From Solirubrobacteraceae bacterium (GTDB lineage: Bacteria > Actinomycetota > Thermoleophilia > Solirubrobacterales > Solirubrobacteraceae): DNA of 5,674 bases. The translations under genes were made by a program, and so were the position numbers. The notes beneath the pieces are model-generated. The model made no database searches. It was not told the DNA's origin and saw nothing but the letters and a program-made list of their open reading frames with translations. Positions 5,229 through 5,674 of the stretch are shown one piece after another; within the stretch, counting starts at the first letter, position 1, and the number at the start of each line of letters is the position of its first letter. The DNA lies in assembly GCA_016462625.1 (NCBI GenBank), contig JAEMSV010000182.1:1-5674 (forward strand), given 5' to 3'.

Positions 5229-5674
5229 TCATCCCGCGACCGCGCCCAGGTTCCGCGCCACCGCGATGCCCGTCGAGAACCACCCGACGGCGACCAGCTC
5301 CGGATACCCGTCACCGGTGAGATCGACGAGCGCCGTCGTCTCGGAGGCGAAGATCGTGCGGATCCGCTGCTGGACGGCGAAGCCGTTGCGGCAGACGTCC
5401 CGCGTGATCTGCGCGGTGCCGAAGAAGTTCGACACCACCGCGTCGAGCCGGCCGTCGCGGTCGATGTCGCCGAATGTCGCCGCGTTGCTGCCGGGGACGT
5501 TGCCCTTGCGCACGAGCGAGCCCAGGACCGACCCATCGCCGCCGCGGCCACCGACCATCAGGCTGCCCTCGATCCCCGAGACGACGACGTCCGGAGAGCC
5601 GTCGCACGTGACGTCCGCGACGCGCAGCGCCTCGGCCACGCCCAGGAAGCTCCGCGACGGCCCGCGCGTGAACC
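5229..5674 (-). CDS. FG-GAP/VCBS-repeat protein, C-terminal part (5' end outside window)
   Basis: The frame is open to the right edge, so only the last ~148 residues are seen and the start is missing. Three repeats with the Ca2+-loop signature DxxxDGxxD/E are visible: DVTCDGSPDVVV, DIDRDGRLDAVVSN and DLTGDGYPELVAV, spaced 48-49 residues apart. This is the pattern of FG-GAP/VCBS beta-propeller blades, usually found in secreted or surface proteins that bind ligands or sugars. The protein ends soon after the last blade (NLGAVAG), with no visible anchor or sorting signal. Two cysteines (in VTCDG and DVCRNG) could form a disulfide, fitting export. It lies just upstream of the PilZ gene. The family's roles vary widely, so no specific function is given. 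Confidence 0.85.
   Translation of the reverse strand, partial: FTRGPSRSFLGVAEALRVADVTCDGSPDVVVSGIEGSLMVGGRGGDGSVLGSLVRKGNVPGSNAATFGDIDRDGRLDAVVSNFFGTAQITRDVCRNGFAVQQRIRTIFASETTALVDLTGDGYPELVAVGWFSTGIAVARNLGAVAG

Noticed and set aside
5189..5551. Long N-terminal extension of the PilZ protein
   Set aside because: It overlaps the FG-GAP gene in another frame and reads as Arg/Ser-rich low complexity, while the FG-GAP frame shows three clear repeats.

Overview
The window comes from a high-GC bacterium, most likely an actinobacterium. Codon third positions are mostly G/C, starts include GTG, and hairpins without U-tracts stand in the usual terminator positions. Three features fit Thermoleophilia/Solirubrobacterales: a small Cys-containing exported protein, a partner ending in a beta-rich '..VxNNVFV..' domain, and an FG-GAP repeat protein beside a PilZ protein. 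That placement is inference.

Layout, left to right. Bases 1-305 hold no gene but are very structured: a perfect 20-bp hairpin, two more inverted repeats, and two blocks of related 14-bp direct repeats. Next is an acidic hypothetical protein (306-851, +). It converges with a tyrosine integrase (846-1979, -), which overlaps an excisionase-like helix-turn-helix gene (1976-2263, -) by ATGA. A 406-bp divergent intergenic region (2264-2669) holds several inverted repeats and a hairpin-rich leader. It precedes two closely spaced genes for exported proteins (2670-3074 and 3081-3719, +), which end at a strong hairpin. A polytopic membrane protein follows (3808-4242, +), then a hairpin, then a short ribbon-helix-helix-like ORF on the minus strand (4362-4550). 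A complete tRNA-Thr(GGT) gene (4677-4749, -) follows. Beyond it are a PilZ-domain protein (4856-5188, -) and the 3' end of an FG-GAP/VCBS repeat protein that runs off the right edge (5229-5674, -).

Interpretation. The xis-int pair, the small accessory genes and the RHH remnant look like part of an integrated element. The tRNA-Thr, whose 3' end faces that block, is a natural candidate attachment site, with PilZ and FG-GAP as resident chromosome. I see no second copy of the tRNA 3' end in the window, so the boundary is unproven. The cargo visible here is a pair of small exported proteins of unknown function, possibly with the membrane protein. The int-xis pair would serve mobility, and the repeats at the left could be protein-binding sites for recombination or regulation.
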